A stretch of DNA of 57,786 nt from Weimeria sp002480925 (lineage in GTDB: Bacteria; Bacillota; Clostridia; Lachnospirales; Lachnospiraceae): assembly GCF_052064335.1 (NCBI RefSeq), contig NZ_JBQHVU010000018.1, forward strand, positions 1-57,786, written 5' to 3'. The notes below the pieces were generated by a model. That model was not told the DNA's origin. It worked only from the letters and a program-made list of their open reading frames with translations, and did no database searches. A program made the translations under genes and the position numbers. Within the stretch, counting starts at the first letter, position 1. Every line of letters begins with the position of its first letter. Shown here in pieces: positions 1 to 8,027 of this stretch.

Positions 1-1
1 C

Positions 2-481
2 TTCTGCAACTATCTGAATGCGGTTCCAGAGTTCAAGGCGTATTTTAATAAACGACGACCATCAAAGAGCCAGGCATTTATACGATATGAGACAGAGGCA
101 GGTAAGCAGGCGCAGCTTGACTGGAAAGAATCAATGAAGTTGCTTACCACAGATATCGGATGGGTCGAGATAAATATATTCGTGCTGATTCTATCTCTTT
201 CGAGATACAGGGTCTATCAACTTACTATGAGTAAGTCTCAGGATGTTCTTTTCTCCTGTCTGGATAACGCTTTCGAGACATTTGGCGGCGTCCCGGAAGA
301 AATAGTCACAGACAACATGAAAACTGTAATGGATTCACCTAGAACAAAAGGTTCTGAAGGGAAGATCAATATACGTTTTAAGCAGTTCGCCGATGATTAT
401 GGATTCAAAGTTCAGCCATGTGTGGCGGCTACGCCTAAGACAAAAAATCCATTTCTAAAACAGTTGATATTCTCTACTTGA
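2..481 (+). pseudogene. IS21-family transposase (IstA) fragment
   Basis: The frame is open from the window edge, so the 5' end is not visible. The translation shows the start of an integrase-type catalytic core (EAGKQAQLDWKE, with the first Asp), then GGVPEEIVTDNMKT with the second Asp, as in IS21 IstA proteins. Around TPKTK, where the family continues towards the catalytic Glu, the reading frame switches to unrelated sequence (NPFLKQLIFST) and stops. The third acidic residue and the C-terminus are therefore missing, so the transposase should be inactive. No istB follows. Family assignment rests on motif recognition only. An IS21-like end also lies at the far end of the window. Confidence 0.75.
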
Positions 482-495
482 ACAAGAGGTTTACC

Positions 496-585
496 ATGAA
501 ATACACCAAAGAACAACATTTGGACATTGGCCGCCGGATTTATTCTGGTGAAATCAGTAAGTTCTCGAAGAATGTAGCAAAGAAG
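496..585 (+). pseudogene. N-terminal fragment of an HTH transposase subunit
   Basis: After the IstA fragment, an AAGAGGT ribosome binding site and ATG open about 30 codons (MKYTKEQHLDIGRRIYSGEI...). This resembles the first helix of helix-turn-helix transposase OrfA proteins common in Clostridia (IS3/IS150-like). The similarity ends near codon 30 and the frame runs on into the flavoprotein promoter region and gene. It is probably the scar of a second insertion element nested against the first. The IS family is uncertain. Confidence 0.5.
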
Positions 586-594
586 CCTCCTCCC

Positions 595-623
595 TTGCTC
601 ACTCCTCCGAATCGTGATATAAT
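595..623 (+). promoter_or_regulatory. Promoter of the flavoprotein operon
   Basis: TTGCTC (595-600), a 17-base spacer and a perfect TATAAT (618-623). It lies just past the transposase scars and 59 bases before the ATG at 682. Confidence 0.65.
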
Positions 624-652
624 CGAAACTATAACGAGACGATTTAGTTTCG
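624..652 (+). promoter_or_regulatory. Inverted repeat in the flavoprotein operon leader
   Basis: CGAAACTA (624-631) and TAGTTTCG (645-652) form a perfect 8-base dyad with a 13-base centre, directly behind the -10 box and around the likely transcription start. It could be a repressor operator or a 5' UTR hairpin. No matching regulator is identifiable in the window. Confidence 0.45.
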
Positions 653-681
653 CGGGGCTTATAGATAAGGAGGAAAGACAG

Positions 682-2109
682 ATGTATGACGTGGTGATCA
701 TAGGGGCCGGCGCAGTCGGTTCAGCCACAGCCAGAGAGCTTTCAAGGCACAAAGGGAGATTTCTGGTGCTTGAGGCAGACTGTGATGTCTGCTCTGGCAC
801 GACAAAGGCGAATAGTGCGATAGTGCATGCAGGATATGATGCAGTGCCGGGGTCGCTCAAGGCAAAGTATAACGTGTGGGGTTCGAGGGTCATGGAGGCG
901 CTGTCAGAAGAGCTTGATTTCCCGTATAAGAAGACGGGGTCTCTTGTGGTATGCAGGAAGGATCAGGACAGGGCGGAGCTTGAACGGCTGCTTGAACAGG
1001 GGAAGAAGAACGGAGTAGAAGGACTTTCTATAATAGAAAGAGATCAGATCATAGAGATGGAACCGCAGATAGCCGATGAGGTTACCTGCGCGCTTTACGC
1101 GCCTACGGCAGCGATCATCTGCCCGTTTGGGATGAATATAGCTTTTGCGGAAAATGCCGCGGACAATGGCGTGGAATTCGCCTTCAATTCAAAAGTCACC
1201 GGGGTGAAAAAGGTCGATGACCATTTCTCCATAAAGACAGAGAATAGTGAATATCAGGCAAGGGCAGTTGTAAATGCAGCCGGTGTCTATGCTGATATCA
1301 TCCACAATATGGTATCAGAGAAGAAGATCCATATCACGGCCAGAAGAGGTGAATATGAGCTTTTGGACAAGTCGGCGGCAGGGATCTGCAGCCATACTAT
1401 TTTCCAGCTGCCATCAAAGCTTGGAAAGGGAATTCTGGTGACTCCTACAGTGCATGGGAATGTGCTTATAGGGCCTACAGCAGAGGATATACTGGATAAA
1501 GAGGACATTGAAACAACGGCCGATGGCTTGTCCAGGGTCGAGGAGATGAGCGCGCTTTCGATAAAGGATATACCATACAGAAGTGTGATCACATCATTTG
1601 CAGGACTAAGGGCTCACGAGGATGGAGGAGATTTCATCATCGGGGAGGCGGCCGACTGCAGCGGATTTTTCGATGCGGCAGGGATAGAGTCACCGGGATT
1701 ATCAAGCGCACCGGCAATAGGAGCAGACCTGGCAATGATGGTGGCAGAGAGTCTTTCTCTTAAGGAAAATGAACGATTCAACGGTACAAGGATAGGAATC
1801 CTCGATCCGAAGAAGCTGTCTGCAGAGGATCGGAACACACTGATAAAGGAACATCCGGAGTACGGTCAGATCATCTGCCGGTGCGAATCGGTGACGGCGG
1901 GCGAAATAAAGGATGCGATCACAAGAACGCTTGGCGCACGGACCCTTGACGGGATCAAGAGACGAACAAGAGCCGGAATGGGCAGATGCCAGGCCGGATT
2001 CTGCACACCGCGTCAGATGGAGCTTCTGGAAAAATATGCAGGCCTTTCGTCTGAGCAGGTTACCAAATCAGGCGGAGACAGCCTACTGGTTTATGGCAGG
2101 ACTAAATAA
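682..2109 (+). CDS. FAD-dependent glycerol-3-phosphate dehydrogenase-like oxidoreductase with BFD [2Fe-2S] domain
   Basis: This 475-residue protein starts at the ATG behind AAGGAGG; the longer open frame upstream is transposase scar. The N-terminus is a DAO-family Rossmann fold with a GAGAVGS dinucleotide site (residues 8-14). The C-terminus is a bacterioferredoxin-like [2Fe-2S] module with Cys399, Cys401, Cys436 and Cys441 (CRCES and GRCQAGFC). This architecture is that of anaerobic GlpA-type or L-2-hydroxyglutarate-like dehydrogenases in clostridia. It is followed after 12 bases by a second flavoprotein and then a DUF1667 protein, a trio commonly found together and expected to form one dehydrogenase complex. 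Oxidation of glycerol 3-phosphate is likely but not proven from sequence. No membrane segment is seen. Confidence 0.85.
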   Translation: MYDVVIIGAGAVGSATARELSRHKGRFLVLEADCDVCSGTTKANSAIVHAGYDAVPGSLKAKYNVWGSRVMEALSEELDFPYKKTGSLVVCRKDQDRAELERLLEQGKKNGVEGLSIIERDQIIEMEPQIADEVTCALYAPTAAIICPFGMNIAFAENAADNGVEFAFNSKVTGVKKVDDHFSIKTENSEYQARAVVNAAGVYADIIHNMVSEKKIHITARRGEYELLDKSAAGICSHTIFQLPSKLGKGILVTPTVHGNVLIGPTAEDILDKEDIETTADGLSRVEEMSALSIKDIPYRSVITSFAGLRAHEDGGDFIIGEAADCSGFFDAAGIESPGLSSAPAIGADLAMMVAESLSLKENERFNGTRIGILDPKKLSAEDRNTLIKEHPEYGQIICRCESVTAGEIKDAITRTLGARTLDGIKRRTRAGMGRCQAGFCTPRQMELLEKYAGLSSEQVTKSGGDSLLVYGRTK

Positions 2110-2121
2110 GGGAGGCTTCTA

Positions 2122-3372
2122 ATGGAAAATTATGATCTTGTAATTGTCGGAGGAGGTCCTGCGGGTCTTGCTGCTGCACTTTCAGCCAGAGCTGATGGGA
2201 TTTCTGATATACTAATACTTGAAAGAGATGACAGACTCGGAGGCATCCTGAACCAGTGTATACATAATGGCTTTGGACTCCATACCTTTAACCAGGAGCT
2301 GACAGGACCTGAATATGCAGCAAGGTTCATTTCCCAGGTCATCGATCAGAAGATCGACTACAGACTGAACACAATGGTGATGGATATAAGCCATGACAGG
2401 ACAGTCACAGCAATGAATCCGACTGATGGACTTTTCATGGTAAAGGCAAAGGCTGTGGTACTTGCAATGGGATGCAGGGAAAGGAGCCGCGGCGCTTTGA
2501 ATATTCCGGGCTTTCGCCCAGCCGGCATATATACTGCGGGCTGCGCCCAGCGCCTTGTAAATATGGAAGGAGAAATGCCGGGAAGGAAAGTCGTGATCCT
2601 GGGTTCAGGTGATATTGGACTTATAATGGCCAGACGCATGACGCTGGAGGGCGCTAAGGTCGAGGTAGTAGCCGAGCTCATGCCATATTCAGGAGGACTC
2701 AAAAGAAATATAGTCCAGTGCCTTGACGATTTCGGAATACCATTAAAGCTTTCCCATACAGTTGTAAGCATTGAGGGAAAGAAAAGGGTCGAGGCTGTGA
2801 CAATAGCAGAGGTTGGAGCAGACAGGAAACCGATAGCCGGTACTGAGGAAAGATATGAGTGCGACACGCTTCTTTTGTCCTGTGGACTGATCCCTGAAAA
2901 CGAGCTTTCAAAGGACTGCGGCGTTGAGCTTTCAAGGATCACAAATGGCCCCGTCGTAAATGACTCGCTGGAGACAAGCGTTGCTGGAATATTTGCCTGT
3001 GGAAATGTGCTGCATGTCCATGATCTGGTGGATTTCGTCTCAACAGAGGCAAAGAATGCCGGACACTATGCAGCAGAATTCATAAGGCACGGCGAGACAT
3101 CATATAATACCATAGACATAAGATGTGATGGCAGGGTACGCTATACTGTGCCTCAGACCGTAAGACCCGAGGCCATGGAGGATACGATCACAGTAAGGTT
3201 TCGCGTAGCCGATGTCTATAAGGGAGCCTCTATTGTCGTAAGGGCAGCAGGCAGGGAGCTTGTCCGCAGAAGGAAGCAGATAATGGCACCCGGTGAAATG
3301 GAACAGGTGGTCCTTAAGAAATCAGATCTTGGAGATGCTGATTCGATAGAAATAGGCCTGGAGGAAGCCTGA
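2122..3372 (+). CDS. NAD(P)/FAD-dependent oxidoreductase, partner subunit
   Basis: This 416-residue pyridine nucleotide-disulfide oxidoreductase-type protein has an N-terminal FAD site (GGGPAGLAAAL, near residues 10-20) and a second Rossmann motif, VILGSGDIGL, near residue 158. It lacks an obvious redox CxxC. It starts behind a GGGAGG site, 12 bases after the previous stop. Clostridial genomes often pair this protein with a GlpA-like dehydrogenase and a DUF1667 protein. I infer that it passes electrons between the FAD/[2Fe-2S] subunit and a nucleotide or another carrier. The last ~80 residues (from about PQTVRPEAM) form a beta-rich tail that I cannot assign. Confidence 0.8.
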   Translation: MENYDLVIVGGGPAGLAAALSARADGISDILILERDDRLGGILNQCIHNGFGLHTFNQELTGPEYAARFISQVIDQKIDYRLNTMVMDISHDRTVTAMNPTDGLFMVKAKAVVLAMGCRERSRGALNIPGFRPAGIYTAGCAQRLVNMEGEMPGRKVVILGSGDIGLIMARRMTLEGAKVEVVAELMPYSGGLKRNIVQCLDDFGIPLKLSHTVVSIEGKKRVEAVTIAEVGADRKPIAGTEERYECDTLLLSCGLIPENELSKDCGVELSRITNGPVVNDSLETSVAGIFACGNVLHVHDLVDFVSTEAKNAGHYAAEFIRHGETSYNTIDIRCDGRVRYTVPQTVRPEAMEDTITVRFRVADVYKGASIVVRAAGRELVRRRKQIMAPGEMEQVVLKKSDLGDADSIEIGLEEA

Positions 3373-3387
3373 ACAGGAGGTAGAACA

Positions 3388-3741
3388 ATGGAAAGGAATC
3401 TGACCTGTATAGGATGTCCCATGGGATGTGCCCTTACAGTTACCATAGAAAACGGGGAGGTAAAATCAGTAACAGGTAATACCTGCAAGCGCGGCGAGGA
3501 TTATGGAAGAAAGGAGGTCACTAGCCCTACAAGGATAGTGACAAGTACAGTTGCAGTAGAGGGCGGAAGGGACGCTGTGGTGTCCGTAAAGACCGCCTCC
3601 GATATACCAAAGGCAAGGATCGGTGATATTGTAAAGGCGCTTGGAACAGTGAAGGTAAAGTCTCCGGTGCATATCGGTGATGTAATAATAAAGAATGTCT
3701 GTGATACTGGCGTTGATATCATAGCGACCAGGGAGGACTGA
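3388..3741 (+). CDS. DUF1667 domain protein
   Basis: The gene encodes 117 residues and sits 15 bases after the preceding flavoprotein behind AGGAGG. It begins with a CxxCxxxC cluster (Cys7, Cys10, Cys14) followed by Cys33 (GNTCKRG), a pattern that suggests a metal or Fe-S site. The family is known almost only from this operon context with GlpA-like flavoproteins, so a role as the electron-transfer subunit is inferred. The operon ends at a terminator a few bases later. Confidence 0.85.
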   Translation: MERNLTCIGCPMGCALTVTIENGEVKSVTGNTCKRGEDYGRKEVTSPTRIVTSTVAVEGGRDAVVSVKTASDIPKARIGDIVKALGTVKVKSPVHIGDVIIKNVCDTGVDIIATRED

Positions 3742-3747
3742 ATAAAG

Positions 3748-3792
3748 CAGGATGAAAAGGAAGAGATACTTCTTTTTCATCCTGTTTTTTTA
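3748..3792 (+). terminator. Rho-independent terminator of the flavoprotein operon
   Basis: A 16-base stem (3748-3763 with 3769-3784, one G-T pair) and five-base loop are followed by TTTTTT starting at 3785. Confidence 0.9.
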
Positions 3793-3842
3793 ATCTGAAG
3801 ATACAATTATGATAAAGTGTCTTATAAAGTGAAAAAATGGTG

Positions 3843-3871
3843 TTGACATAGATTTATTTATAAGTTATAGT
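3843..3871 (+). promoter_or_regulatory. Promoter of the ribbon-helix-helix gene
   Basis: TTGACA (3843-3848), 17 bases, TATAGT (3866-3871), in a very AT-rich stretch. The leader to the ATG at 3929 is about 50 bases. Confidence 0.75.
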
Positions 3872-3928
3872 AATGTGAGTAGATAAAAATAAATATTTAA
3901 GTAAATTATAAATAAAAGGAGAAAAGAA

Positions 3929-4147
3929 ATGAGTGATATAAGCACTAGCGAACAGGCCGGAGCACAGACCGAGTCCCGTCACAGAGGGAGGCCCAGAGTT
4001 GCTAACAAAAAGAAACAGTATACTCTTACAATGAGACCCGATATATACAAGCAGGCCTGTGAGGAGGCTGACAGAAGAGGCATATCGTTTTCGGCGCTGA
4101 TCGCAAATGCTCTTACCGAGTACCTGGACAAGAACTCAGATGATTAG
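3929..4147 (+). CDS. Small ribbon-helix-helix DNA-binding protein
   Basis: This 72-residue protein has a basic, disordered N-terminus (SRHRGRPRVANKKK, an AT-hook-like GRPR) and then a ribbon-helix-helix fold: the strand QYTLTMRPD followed by helices IYKQACEEADRRG and SFSALIANALTEYL. The start lies behind AAAAGGAGA. It has its own strong promoter, so it is expressed alone. Its stop is six bases from the convergent SDR gene. Targets cannot be predicted; many such proteins repress themselves. No toxin gene is adjacent, so an antitoxin role is not supported. Confidence 0.75.
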   Translation: MSDISTSEQAGAQTESRHRGRPRVANKKKQYTLTMRPDIYKQACEEADRRGISFSALIANALTEYLDKNSDD

Positions 4148-4152
4148 GCGGA

Positions 4153-4941
4153 TCAGATAAAGGCACCATCAGCAGTGAGAATCTGTCCAGTCACATAGGT
4201 CAGGTTCATTACTGACCAGGCTGCATCAGCTATTTCATCAGGAGAAGCGAATCGGCCGAGAGGGATCTGGTTTTCCAGATCCTTTTTTTCTTCTGGAGAA
4301 AAAAAGGAATTCATATCAGTATCAACGCAGCCTGGAGCGATCGCATTGACCCTGATCCCGGATGGAGCCAGTTCTCTGGCAAGAGCCTTTGTATAGAGAT
4401 TGACTCCGCCTTTGCTGGCTGAATAGGCTACCTCGCAGGAGGCGCCGACATTACCCCACATAGACGAGATGTTCAGTACGGACCCTCTTTTCTGATGGAT
4501 CATGGAAGGTATAAAGGCCTTTGTCATATAAAAAAGTGAAGAAAGGTTGACAGCTATCATACGGTTCCAGTCTTCCACTGACATATCGGTGATAAGGCCG
4601 ATAAAGGAGATTCCGGCATTGTTTACCATATAGTCGATATGAGGGAAGTTCTCTAACACCTTATATTTCATGGCACTTACAGAATCCGGATCACCTACAT
4701 CGCATCCCTGGCATATTACACTGATACCGTAGTTCTGCTCCAGCTCCTTTCCTAGCTCCTCAAGCATGTCCACAGAGTTCCTGCAGCAGATAGCCAGATT
4801 TACGCCGTTTTCGGCCATTTTAATGGCGATTGAGCGCCCTATGCCTCGCGATGCTCCGGTTACGATCCCGTAGGATGGCGAATTTATTGATGGTATTTTA
4901 TTTAATAAACTTTTCATTGGCTGTTCACAATTCAAACACAA
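4153..4941 (-). CDS. SDR-family NAD(P)-dependent oxidoreductase (FabG-like)
   Basis: A classical short-chain dehydrogenase of up to 262 residues: cofactor site TGASRGIG near residue 28, structural NNAG near residue 108, and catalytic Ser plus YSASK (Tyr-x3-Lys). The C-terminus (ADGAFI) is family-typical. It resembles 3-oxoacyl-ACP reductases, but with no fatty acid genes nearby the substrate is open. No good ribosome binding site precedes either ATG; the second one (4917) gives a protein eight residues shorter. The gene runs head-on into the ribbon-helix-helix gene with only five bases between stops. Confidence 0.8.
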   Translation of the reverse strand: MCLNCEQPMKSLLNKIPSINSPSYGIVTGASRGIGRSIAIKMAENGVNLAICCRNSVDMLEELGKELEQNYGISVICQGCDVGDPDSVSAMKYKVLENFPHIDYMVNNAGISFIGLITDMSVEDWNRMIAVNLSSLFYMTKAFIPSMIHQKRGSVLNISSMWGNVGASCEVAYSASKGGVNLYTKALARELAPSGIRVNAIAPGCVDTDMNSFFSPEEKKDLENQIPLGRFASPDEIADAAWSVMNLTYVTGQILTADGAFI

Positions 4942-5031
4942 ACATTATGTATCATATAACCATCAAAAGGAAATCACAGTTCCTTTTGAGACGGAAATTG
5001 TTTTCGTTTTTCATACTCCCCCTCTTTTACA

Positions 5032-5062
5032 GGGCCCCCAGCATGGGGGCTCTTGTTTTTTG
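5032..5062 (+). terminator. Terminator-like hairpin without an obvious gene
   Basis: A 9-base GC-rich stem (GGGCCCCCA at 5032-5040 with TGGGGGCTC at 5044-5052), three-base loop, then TTGTTTTTT. The U-run is on the + strand, but no + strand gene ends here. Confidence 0.55.
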
Positions 5063-5133
5063 GAAGCAGCTTTTTGAAGCCAGGGATCAGGGATCAGGGA
5101 CACCATCAGATACCACCTATCTCTAGAACCTAA

Positions 5134-5468
5134 CCCTTCACACCTCAGACCTCACACCTCACACCTCAGACCTCTCACCTCGGGAAGTTCTGCTCGCTAA
5201 GCTCAAGCTTCGCCTACGGCTTGCTTTCGCTAATAAGGAAGTTCTTTTCGCTAAATTCGAGCTTCGCCTATGGCTCGCTCTCATTAATCTCAAAGAACGG
5301 CTTCGTTTCGGATTCGAGCTTCGCTATAAGCTCGCTCTCATCTCGAAACTTTCAGCCTCACAGAACGGCCTTGCCTGTGGTTCGAGCTTCGTCTTCGACT
5401 CGCTCTTGCCTACAGGCTTTCGGCCTCACACCTCACACCTCGCACCTCACCCCTCACTCTCTCAGGCA
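5134..5468. repeat. Composite repeat: palindromic ~50-base units between heptamer arrays
   Basis: About four degenerate units share a core like TTCGAGCTTCGCCTATGGCTC (GAGC and GCTC arms around TTCG), centred near 5211, 5267, 5322 and 5388. Runs of a 7-base motif of the form CTCACAC or CTCAGAC border them on both sides (about 5138-5180 and 5424-5460). The right-hand array lies inside the 3' end of the acyltransferase gene. Together with the hairpin at 5032 and the triple GGGATCA at 5091-5099, this accounts for the roughly 470 bases between the two - strand genes; no gene is seen there. Confidence 0.75.
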
Positions 5469-6135
5469 ACTCCTTTATCTCCTCCTTACTCAGTTCCTTT
5501 GTCTCGATCGGCTTACCAAAGGTCAGGGTTACCCTTGCTTTCTTGATGTTAGGGAAGTGGTATTCCAGGATGTCCCTTGTGCCTGTGATAGTGACAGGGA
5601 CGATCGGGACCTTAGCCTTTGTAGCGATCTTGAAGCTGCCCGGATGAAACTTATGGACTTCTCCGTCCTTTGACCGGGTGCCCTCAGGATAGATGAAAAT
5701 GCTGACGCCGTGCTTTAATCTGTCAACAGCAGTAAGTATCATATCCATACCGGAACGAAGGCTGTTTCTGTCGAGAGAGATGCAGTAAAGCCTTTTCATC
5801 AGGAGGCCAAGGACAGGAACCTTGAAAATGGACTTTTTGGCAACAAAGCCAGTAAGATTCGGAAGACGGCTGTAGGTGATGACGATATCAAAGAAGCTCT
5901 GGTGATTGCCAATGAAAAGGACAGGCTGGTCTGATGGTATGTTTTCAAGTCCACTGACCTCCACGCTTGATCCTGATATTTTTTCAACACAGGAAAAACC
6001 CCATTGAACGAAGTGCATAATGAACTTATCGGTCCGGGAAGGATCTTTTCTGCTGATAAGCCAGGAAATCCCAAGGACAGGGAGAGAAATGATAAGGAAG
6101 AGAACTACATAAATAAGTGAAAGAAGGGTCCGCAT
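5410..6135 (-). CDS. plsC: 1-acyl-sn-glycerol-3-phosphate acyltransferase
   Basis: This PlsC-family enzyme of 241 residues should transfer an acyl group to lysophosphatidic acid at the membrane. Evidence: an N-terminal hydrophobic segment (residues 4-25), the catalytic NHQSFFD (NHx4D) motif near residue 85, and YPEGTRS near residue 150. It starts behind a GGAG site, 78 bases downstream of hpf on the same strand. The last ~16 residues (RVRGEVRGVRCEAESL) are encoded by the heptamer and palindromic repeats, so the natural C-terminus has probably been replaced or extended by repeat DNA. The catalytic part is complete. Confidence 0.85.
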   Translation of the reverse strand: MRTLLSLIYVVLFLIISLPVLGISWLISRKDPSRTDKFIMHFVQWGFSCVEKISGSSVEVSGLENIPSDQPVLFIGNHQSFFDIVITYSRLPNLTGFVAKKSIFKVPVLGLLMKRLYCISLDRNSLRSGMDMILTAVDRLKHGVSIFIYPEGTRSKDGEVHKFHPGSFKIATKAKVPIVPVTITGTRDILEYHFPNIKKARVTLTFGKPIETKELSKEEIKELPERVRGEVRGVRCEAESL

Positions 6136-6213
6136 GATATCTCCAGAAATAAAAAATCGCCAAAGAGACTTAGAAGCCCCCTTGACGATCTGCAGCTAAA
6201 AATAAGACAAGTA

Positions 6214-6747
6214 TCAGAATTCAGGCTCTATAAGACCGTAGGTGTTGCCACGACGCTTATAGACCACATTTACCTCGTCAGTCTCAGCGTTTCTGAATAC
6301 GAAGAAGTCATGTCCGAGAAGCTCCATCTGTACGCAGGCATCCTCTGGATACATAGGCTTGATGCCGAAGTGCTTAGTCCTCTTGATCTTTATCGGGGAC
6401 TCCTCATCGATATCCTCGTCATCAATGAAATCCTCCTGGAAGAATTCCCTTGGTTCGTTCTGCCTGGAAACGAGCTTTGTGCGGTATTTACGAAGCTGCC
6501 TCTCTATAACCTCCTCTACAAGGTCGATCGATACATACATATCATTGGAAACCTGCTCAGATCTGATAATCTGTCCTTTGATAGGGATCGTGACCTCGAT
6601 CTTCTGTCTGTCCTTCTCTACTGAGAGGGTGACATTGATAACGGTGTCGTCAGTAAAGTACTTCCCGAGCTTTCCGAGCTTGTCATTTACTGCAGTCTTG
6701 ATGCCGTCAGTGAGTTCGATGTTTTTTCCTGTGATGTTGATCTTCAT
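6214..6747 (-). CDS. hpf: Long-form ribosome hibernation promoting factor
   Basis: The 177-residue protein starts at MKINITGKN behind AAAGGGGG; a longer open frame upstream has no support. The N-terminal half is the RaiA/YfiA ribosome-binding domain. The C-terminal domain (from about residue 115, ending NVVYKRRGNTYGLIEP) is the dimerisation module of Gram-positive long HPF, which pairs 70S ribosomes into inactive 100S dimers in stationary phase. In many Firmicutes hpf lies just before secA; here secA is 10 kb away, so the order is rearranged. Confidence 0.93.
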   Translation of the reverse strand: MKINITGKNIELTDGIKTAVNDKLGKLGKYFTDDTVINVTLSVEKDRQKIEVTIPIKGQIIRSEQVSNDMYVSIDLVEEVIERQLRKYRTKLVSRQNEPREFFQEDFIDDEDIDEESPIKIKRTKHFGIKPMYPEDACVQMELLGHDFFVFRNAETDEVNVVYKRRGNTYGLIEPEF

Positions 6748-6816
6748 GATGAAAACCCCCTTTGCTATATATTTGTCTGGGAGGAAAAAGTCCCATCCAT
6801 CGGGTTGTTTAAAAAT

Positions 6817-6825
6817 AGTATAGCA
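6817..6825 (-). promoter_or_regulatory. Extended -10 promoter of hpf
   Basis: On the - strand TGCTATACT gives an extended -10 box. No good -35 is seen. The start would lie about 60 bases before the hpf ATG. Confidence 0.5.
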
Positions 6826-6834
6826 CAAGAGAAA

Positions 6835-7767
6835 TTAAAAAACGAGTACTTTATGGGCACTTTTTCTGGAATTTTTATGAAAAATAAGAGAGGCGCTGTG
6901 GCGGAGCTCGCAGGCAGCCTCGGGGTTGCCGGTCCGATCAAGGAGGTCGGCCTTGCACATAAGGGCAAGATAATAAAGCCTGGAGCCACCGGAGTAGGAA
7001 ATGTTTGTGAAAAGCAGCGAAAGATGCTCCTTTGCCTTATAAAGCTCGCCCATTTCTATCTCAAGCTCGCACAGATTGATAAGGATGCCTATATTTGTCC
7101 TCCTCATTATCACAGGAAGCGACCGTTTCATGTTGAGAAGGAGAAGAGTATGGAGGAGACCTATCGCCTCATTTTCTAGAGATGGATCTCCGGAATCAGA
7201 CAGGCCGACGCTAAGAGCGTTTATCAGGAGAAATTCGGTCTGGGTCGGAATGAAGCCGATATCGGAGGACGAGGAAAAATCGGGACGTTGTGCGCTTATC
7301 AGATCCATGCATAATTCGCAGAGCTGGGTCCCGTTCATGAAATCGCTCTGGAAATAACAAAGTATTGCCTCGTAGAAGCCGAGAAGCTGTTTTTCCTCAG
7401 GAGAAAGGACCGGAAAAAGACTGTAGTAACGGCACAGACATTCGCTGAGCGTCTCCCAGTTGTCGAGAAGAGCTTCCTCGTGTATCCTCGTGCGAAGAGA
7501 TAAACGCTCGCTGTTTTCGGGGGTATAGAGGTCCTGATAGGAAAGCCCGGGATCGCCAAGCCTTGACATAAGGCTTATAAATTCTATCTCAGATGGTACA
7601 TCCTTTCCGGCCTCAATCCGTGAGTATTTCTGGACCGAGCATATCCCGTAGGCTGCCTTTTCCTGCGTGAGGCAGGATTTTCTCCTAAGTTCCCTAAGCA
7701 TCTGAGCAGATGAGCTGCTGTCACACCTGTATCCGCAGTAATTGCCTCTTTTCTCCATGAATCTCAT
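6835..7767 (-). CDS. HTH regulator with helical (TPR-like) C-terminal domain
   Basis: A protein of 310 residues. The N-terminus carries a Cro/C1-type helix-turn-helix (LRELRRKSCLTQEKAA...CSVQKYSRIEAG), and the rest is an all-helical region of about 230 residues like the peptide-sensing domains of Rgg/PlcR-type (RRNPP) regulators. Function is inferred from architecture; no signal peptide gene was found next to it. The AAGGAGG site (7771-7777) is 3 bases before the ATG at 7767 and 12 before the one at 7758, so the start is undecided. Cysteine content is unusually high (eight or more). It sits directly upstream of hpf on the same strand but hpf has its own -10 box. Confidence 0.65.
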   Translation of the reverse strand: MRFMEKRGNYCGYRCDSSSSAQMLRELRRKSCLTQEKAAYGICSVQKYSRIEAGKDVPSEIEFISLMSRLGDPGLSYQDLYTPENSERLSLRTRIHEEALLDNWETLSECLCRYYSLFPVLSPEEKQLLGFYEAILCYFQSDFMNGTQLCELCMDLISAQRPDFSSSSDIGFIPTQTEFLLINALSVGLSDSGDPSLENEAIGLLHTLLLLNMKRSLPVIMRRTNIGILINLCELEIEMGELYKAKEHLSLLFTNISYSGGSRLYYLALMCKADLLDRTGNPEAACELRHSASLIFHKNSRKSAHKVLVF

Positions 7768-7937
7768 ATTCCTCCTTAAGCAGGCCTGTCCTGCAGCAGC
7801 TGTATGATACTGCAGACAGAACTCCGAAAACGGGTACGAAATATATTATACAATGTGAAAAATGATGCTGGTTCGAAACGAAGGAAACCATGACTGATAC
7901 AATTTTGTAAATTATATAAAAAATATGTAAAACTATT

Positions 7938-7966
7938 TTGACAATCCAGCAGAAAGGTGGTATACT
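7938..7966 (+). promoter_or_regulatory. Consensus promoter of veg
   Basis: Perfect TTGACA (7938-7943), 17 bases, TATACT (7961-7966). Very strong by consensus, as in Bacillus subtilis veg. Confidence 0.9.
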
Positions 7967-8027
7967 ACATCTTGTATATGTTGCCATTTGGCGTTTTGAC
8001 TAATGGCGGGCAGGAGGAAAATCAATA

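Noticed and set aside
2358..2942. 194-codon open frame on the - strand
   Set aside because: It mirrors the oxidoreductase gene on the other strand, has no ribosome binding site and no recognisable domain.
3929..4147. Antitoxin role for the ribbon-helix-helix protein
   Set aside because: No toxin-like gene adjoins it and it has an isolated promoter.
5134..5468. CRISPR array
   Set aside because: Units are degenerate, palindromic and without unique equal-length spacers; no cas genes nearby.
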